NCBI RefSeq assembly: GCF_900102105.1
Contig: NZ_FNBB01000014.1
Span: forward strand, 56,247 to 120,246
Direction of reading: 5' to 3'
DNA: 64,000 nt
Source: Agrobacterium pusense
GTDB taxonomy: Bacteria > Pseudomonadota > Alphaproteobacteria > Rhizobiales > Rhizobiaceae
The notes under the pieces were generated by a model. That model worked only from the letters and a program-made list of their open reading frames with translations, searched no databases and was not told the DNA's origin. Of this stretch, positions 60,795-64,000 are shown piece after piece; within the stretch, counting starts at the first letter, position 1; each line of letters opens with the position of its first letter. A program made the translations under genes and the position numbers.

Positions 60795-61784
60795 ATGAGG
60801 CAGACATCCGCACTGGCGTCGCACACGAAAGGCCCGACCATCACGGCGGGGGAAATCCTAGTGGAAATCATGGCGACGACGATGGGCGACGGCTTTCTGG
60901 AGCCGCAGGCGCTGATCGGCCCGTTTCCGAGCGGCGCACCGGCCATCTTCATCGACCAGGTGGCGCGCTGCGGCGGAGCCGCCGGCATTATTGCCGCGGT
61001 GGGTGACGATGATTTCGGCCGTCTCAATGTCGAAAGGCTGCGCGGCGATGGCGTCGATGTCTCGGCCATCGCCACCATAGCCGACCGGCCGACAGGCAGC
61101 GCCTTCGTGCGTTACCGGGAAAACGGCGCAAGGGACTTCGTTTTCAACATTGCCCATTCGGCGGCCAGCGAAACGCATATGACCGATGAAGCACAGGCTC
61201 TTATCGAAAAAGCGGGCCATGTGCACGTCATGGGATCGGCCTTTGCGATTGCCGGCATTGGCGAAATCATTCTCGAAGCCATCAGGAGCGTCAAGGCGCG
61301 CGGCGGCTCGGTCTCCTTCGATCCCAACATCCGCAAGGAACTGGCGCAGGGCGATGCCGGCCGCAGGCTGATCGACGATCTGCTTGAGATTACCGATCTT
61401 CTCCTGCCCTCCGGCGAGGAACTTCAGGCGGCCTCTGGACTGGATGACGAGGACGCGGCAATTGAAAAGCTGCTTGCGTCCGGTATCGGCGAAATCGTTC
61501 TGAAACGCGGCGCGGATGGCGCAAGCCATTTCAGCCGCGCCCATGGACGCATCGACGTCCCCGGCTTGCGGGTCCGCGAAATCGACCCGACCGGTGCCGG
61601 CGACTGTTTCGGCGCAACCTATCTCACCTGCCGTCGCCTCGGCATGCATCCGCAAAAGGCACTCACCTATGCCAATGCCGCCGGCGCGCACAATGTCACC
61701 CGCCGCGGCCCAATGGAGGGCGCCGCCAGCCTTTCCGAACTCGACGCCTTTCTGACCGCGCAACTGTCGGAGGAAATCCTGTGA
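60795..61784 (+). CDS. PfkB-family sugar kinase (tagatose kinase-like)
   Basis: This 329-residue ribokinase-fold protein has the first PfkB signature near [18 protein letters not shown] and the second, [14 protein letters not shown], with catalytic D270. Other members of the family phosphorylate ketohexoses; the A. fabrum counterpart (Atu3166, recalled) acts on D-tagatose. ATG at 60795 has GGAGGA 4 bases upstream, so the ATGs at 60777 and 60783, which overlap that site, are rejected. It overlaps the GatZ-like gene by 4 bp (GTGA). Confidence 0.88.
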   Translation: MRQTSALASHTKGPTITAGEILVEIMATTMGDGFLEPQALIGPFPSGAPAIFIDQVARCGGAAGIIAAVGDDDFGRLNVERLRGDGVDVSAIATIADRPTGSAFVRYRENGARDFVFNIAHSAASETHMTDEAQALIEKAGHVHVMGSAFAIAGIGEIILEAIRSVKARGGSVSFDPNIRKELAQGDAGRRLIDDLLEITDLLLPSGEELQAASGLDDEDAAIEKLLASGIGEIVLKRGADGASHFSRAHGRIDVPGLRVREIDPTGAGDCFGATYLTCRRLGMHPQKALTYANAAGAHNVTRRGPMEGAASLSELDAFLTAQLSEEIL

Positions 61785-63058
61785 CCGGTATACTCGAAAA
61801 TCTCGCCGCCGCGCGCCGCTCCGGCAAGCCCGCCGGCATCACCTCAGTCTGCTCCGCCCATCCCGTTGTTCTGCGCGCCGCAATCCGCCGCGCCGCCACC
61901 GGCAAGACACCGGTGCTAATCGAGGCAACCTGCAATCAGGTCAATCACCTCGGCGGTTATACCGGCATGACGCCACGGGACTTCGTCAGCTTCGTCAACA
62001 GCATTGCCGAGGAGGAAGGACTGCCCCGCGAACTGGTGATTTTTGGCGGAGACCATCTCGGTCCCAATCCCTGGCGCAGGGAGCCGGCCGAAGAGGCGCT
62101 GACAAAAGCCGCCGCCATGGTCGAAGCCTATGTGGCATCGGGTTTTCGCAAGATTCACCTTGATGCATCGATGGGCTGTGCCGGTGAGCCGGCGGCGCTG
62201 GATGACGTCACCATCGCCAACCGCGCCGCCAAACTTGCCGCCGTTGCCGAAAAGGCGGCCACCGATGCCGGCCTGCCCAAACCGCTTTATATTCTCGGCA
62301 CCGAAGTGCCGGTGCCTGGCGGTGCCGACCATGTGCTCGACACGGTTGCGCCAACGCAGCCGCAGGCGGCGCGCAACACCATCGACCTTCACCGCGAGAT
62401 ATTCGCGCAGCACGGTCTTTCGCAAGCCTTCGAACGGGTCATCGCTTTCGTCGTGCAGCCCGGCGTGGAATTCGGCAGCGACAATGTCGTCGCTTATGAT
62501 CCGCAGGCCGCGGAGGCGCTGAGCGCCGTTCTGGACGGCGAACCGCAGCTGGTGTTCGAGGCCCATTCCACCGATTACCAGACCGAGCCTGCCCTTGCCG
62601 CACTGGTGCGCGACGGATATCCAATCCTCAAAGTTGGTCCGGGCCTCACCTTCGCTTACCGGGAAGCGCTTTATGCGCTTGATATGATCGCATCCGAAAT
62701 GGTCGGCACCTATGGCGACCGACCGCTGGCACGGACCATGGAAAAACTGATGTTGAGCGCGCCGGGCGACTGGCAGGGCCATTACCATGGCGACGACATC
62801 ACGCTGCGATTGCAGCGCCACTATAGTTACAGCGACCGCATCCGTTATTACTGGACGCGGCCGGAAGCGTTGCAGGCCGTTTCCGCCTTGCATAAGGCGC
62901 TGGATGGGAAGACAATTCCCGAAACCCTGCTGCGCCAGTATCTCGGCGAATTACCGCTCGCAACAGTTGCGGGCGAGGACGCGGAAGAGATTTTGATCGC
63001 GGCTGTGGATCAGGTTCTGGCGACCTATCACGCGGCGACGGGCGAAGGCCGCCACTGA
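61781..63058 (+). CDS. GatZ/KbaZ-type protein, probable tagatose 6-phosphate 4-epimerase
   Basis: This 425-residue protein belongs to the GatZ/KbaZ family. It begins at GTG 61781 ([20 protein letters not shown]) and has [31 protein letters not shown] and [10 protein letters not shown] with metal-type histidine and acidic residues. In enterics, GatZ is a subunit for tagatose-bisphosphate aldolase; here no GatY is present. In A. fabrum the counterpart (Atu3167, recalled) epimerises D-tagatose 6-phosphate at C4 to fructose 6-phosphate, which fits a kinase-GatZ pair without aldolase. Its start overlaps the kinase stop. Confidence 0.88.
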   Translation: MTGILENLAAARRSGKPAGITSVCSAHPVVLRAAIRRAATGKTPVLIEATCNQVNHLGGYTGMTPRDFVSFVNSIAEEEGLPRELVIFGGDHLGPNPWRREPAEEALTKAAAMVEAYVASGFRKIHLDASMGCAGEPAALDDVTIANRAAKLAAVAEKAATDAGLPKPLYILGTEVPVPGGADHVLDTVAPTQPQAARNTIDLHREIFAQHGLSQAFERVIAFVVQPGVEFGSDNVVAYDPQAAEALSAVLDGEPQLVFEAHSTDYQTEPALAALVRDGYPILKVGPGLTFAYREALYALDMIASEMVGTYGDRPLARTMEKLMLSAPGDWQGHYHGDDITLRLQRHYSYSDRIRYYWTRPEALQAVSALHKALDGKTIPETLLRQYLGELPLATVAGEDAEEILIAAVDQVLATYHAATGEGRH

Positions 63059-63182
63059 CGGCAATCATAAATCCGGATGCCCCTGCGGCAGAGGCCGCCG
63101 GAGCGAAATGGGGGAAGTGCGAGCGGTTTTCATTTGAAATCCCGCTCAAACTTATAACTGTATCCGTGAGGGAGGACGACTA

Positions 63183-64000
63183 ATGGCAACTCGAAACACG
63201 ACCGGTCTGGCGCGGGTGATGCTTGCGCCTTCGGTTCTGCTGCTTCTGGTCTGGATGATCGTGCCTCTGGCAATGACCCTGTGGTTCTCGTTCCAGAACT
63301 ACAACCTCCTGAACCCGGCCAATGTCAGCTTCGCCGGCCTGTTCAATTATCAGTATTTCTACACCGACCCCGCCTTTTTCCAATCGATCTGGAACACGCT
63401 GCTGATCGTCGGCGGGGTGCTTTTGATCACCGTCATCGGCGGCATTGCCATTGCGCTTTTGCTTGACAACGACATTTTCGGCCAGGGCATTGTGCGCATC
63501 ATGATCATCTCGCCCTTCTTCGTCATGCCGCCGGTGGCAGCATTGGTGTGGAAGAATATGATCATGCATCCCGGCTATGGGGTGCTCGCCGATCTGTCGC
63601 GCTTCTTCGGTTTCCAGCCGGTGGACTGGTTTGCACAGTTTCCGCTGCTGTCCATCATCATCATCGTTGCCTGGCAATGGTTGCCCTTTGCGACGCTGAT
63701 CCTCTTGACCGCGCTGCAGTCGCTCGATGGCGAGCAGAAGGAAGCGGCCGAGATGGATGGCGCCAACTTTGTCAACCGCTTCATCTATCTGACGCTGCCA
63801 CATCTCTCCCGCGCTATCACCGTCGTTATTCTGATCCAGACAATCTTCCTGCTCGGCGTCTACGCGGAAATCCTCGTCACCACCAATGGCGGCCCAGGCT
63901 ACGCATCCACCAACCTTGCCTTCCTGATCTATCGCACCGCACTTCTGGGTTACGACGTCGGTGGCGCTTCGGCCGGCGGTATCATCGCCGTTATCCTCGC
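63183..64000 (+). CDS. Polyol ABC transporter permease (SmoF/MalF type), 3' end missing
   Basis: This reading frame starts at ATG 63183, after GAGGGAGGACGACTA, and is open to the window end, giving 272 residues. The N-terminal helix is VMLAPSVLLLLVWMIVPLAM; at least five helices are visible, and the EAA loop reads QKEAAEMDGANFVNRFIYL. GGPGYASTNLAFLIYRTALL is the MalF-type loop. It matches the SmoF/MtlF branch, the partner of the binding protein at 59152-60465. The remaining permease and ATPase must lie beyond the window. Confidence 0.88.
   Translation, partial: MATRNTTGLARVMLAPSVLLLLVWMIVPLAMTLWFSFQNYNLLNPANVSFAGLFNYQYFYTDPAFFQSIWNTLLIVGGVLLITVIGGIAIALLLDNDIFGQGIVRIMIISPFFVMPPVAALVWKNMIMHPGYGVLADLSRFFGFQPVDWFAQFPLLSIIIIVAWQWLPFATLILLTALQSLDGEQKEAAEMDGANFVNRFIYLTLPHLSRAITVVILIQTIFLLGVYAEILVTTNGGPGYASTNLAFLIYRTALLGYDVGGASAGGIIAVIL

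Overview
The window reads as part of a Rhizobiaceae genome, most likely a member of the Agrobacterium tumefaciens/fabrum complex. It is GC-rich and densely coded, and almost every locus is a carbohydrate or sugar-acid uptake and catabolism module. The uronate enzymes (Udh, Gci, Gli, KdgD) and the galactitol/altritol enzymes are near-identical, as far as I can recall them, to proteins characterised in A. fabrum C58 (Atu3138-3143 and Atu3163-3168, linear chromosome). That assignment rests on memory of those families, not on a search. No tRNA, rRNA, phage, insertion sequence or CRISPR array was seen.

Layout. (1) 1-4566: a LacI-type regulator cut by the window edge, then a translationally coupled operon of a DUF2264 protein, a D-2-hydroxyacid dehydrogenase and a sugar-phosphate isomerase-like TIM barrel. 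(2) 4654-5390: a two-gene DUF4160 / DUF2442-HTH unit. (3) 5409-15178: a sugar ABC transporter (minus strand), a divergent TetR-type regulator, and an operon of two Gfo/Idh/MocA dehydrogenases, a DUF993 aldolase-like protein and an isomerase-like protein. A near-identical palindrome lies in both promoter regions and joins them into one predicted regulon. (4) 15300-18417: a cluster of very small genes around a cold-shock protein and ribosomal protein S21, with two copies of a structured RNA element. (5) 18440-20075: an acyltransferase-3 membrane protein and a stand-alone acyl carrier protein.

(6) 20180-38058: a pectin/uronate island. A six-gene minus-strand operon carries an ABC transporter plus GH28 and GH105 enzymes, with a divergent AraC regulator. 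A TRAP transporter, gli, gci, kdgD, kduD and kduI follow on the minus strand, and udh, a GntR regulator and kdgF on the plus strand. Together these import pectin fragments, trim them, and send galacturonate through galactarolactone to 2-oxoglutarate semialdehyde. Unsaturated uronate goes through KdgF, KduI and KduD towards 2-keto-3-deoxygluconate. The final 2-oxoglutarate semialdehyde dehydrogenase, KDG kinase and KDPG aldolase are not in the window.

(7) 38067-46968: an M24 peptidase, then an ABC transporter operon ending in an unusual Gfo/Idh-aldo/keto reductase fusion, with a divergent AraC regulator. (8) 47027-50184: an AraC regulator divergent from an Fsr-like MFS exporter, then a LysR regulator. 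(9) 50209-57097: a second TRAP operon with three enzymes of unassigned substrate and a LacI regulator. (10) 57176-64000: a polyol (galactitol/altritol-type) locus with two dehydrogenases, an ABC binding protein, a PfkB kinase, a GatZ-like protein and a permease cut by the window end. Two Rhizobium-type intergenic mosaic repeats and two copies of a short palindromic repeat sit between genes.
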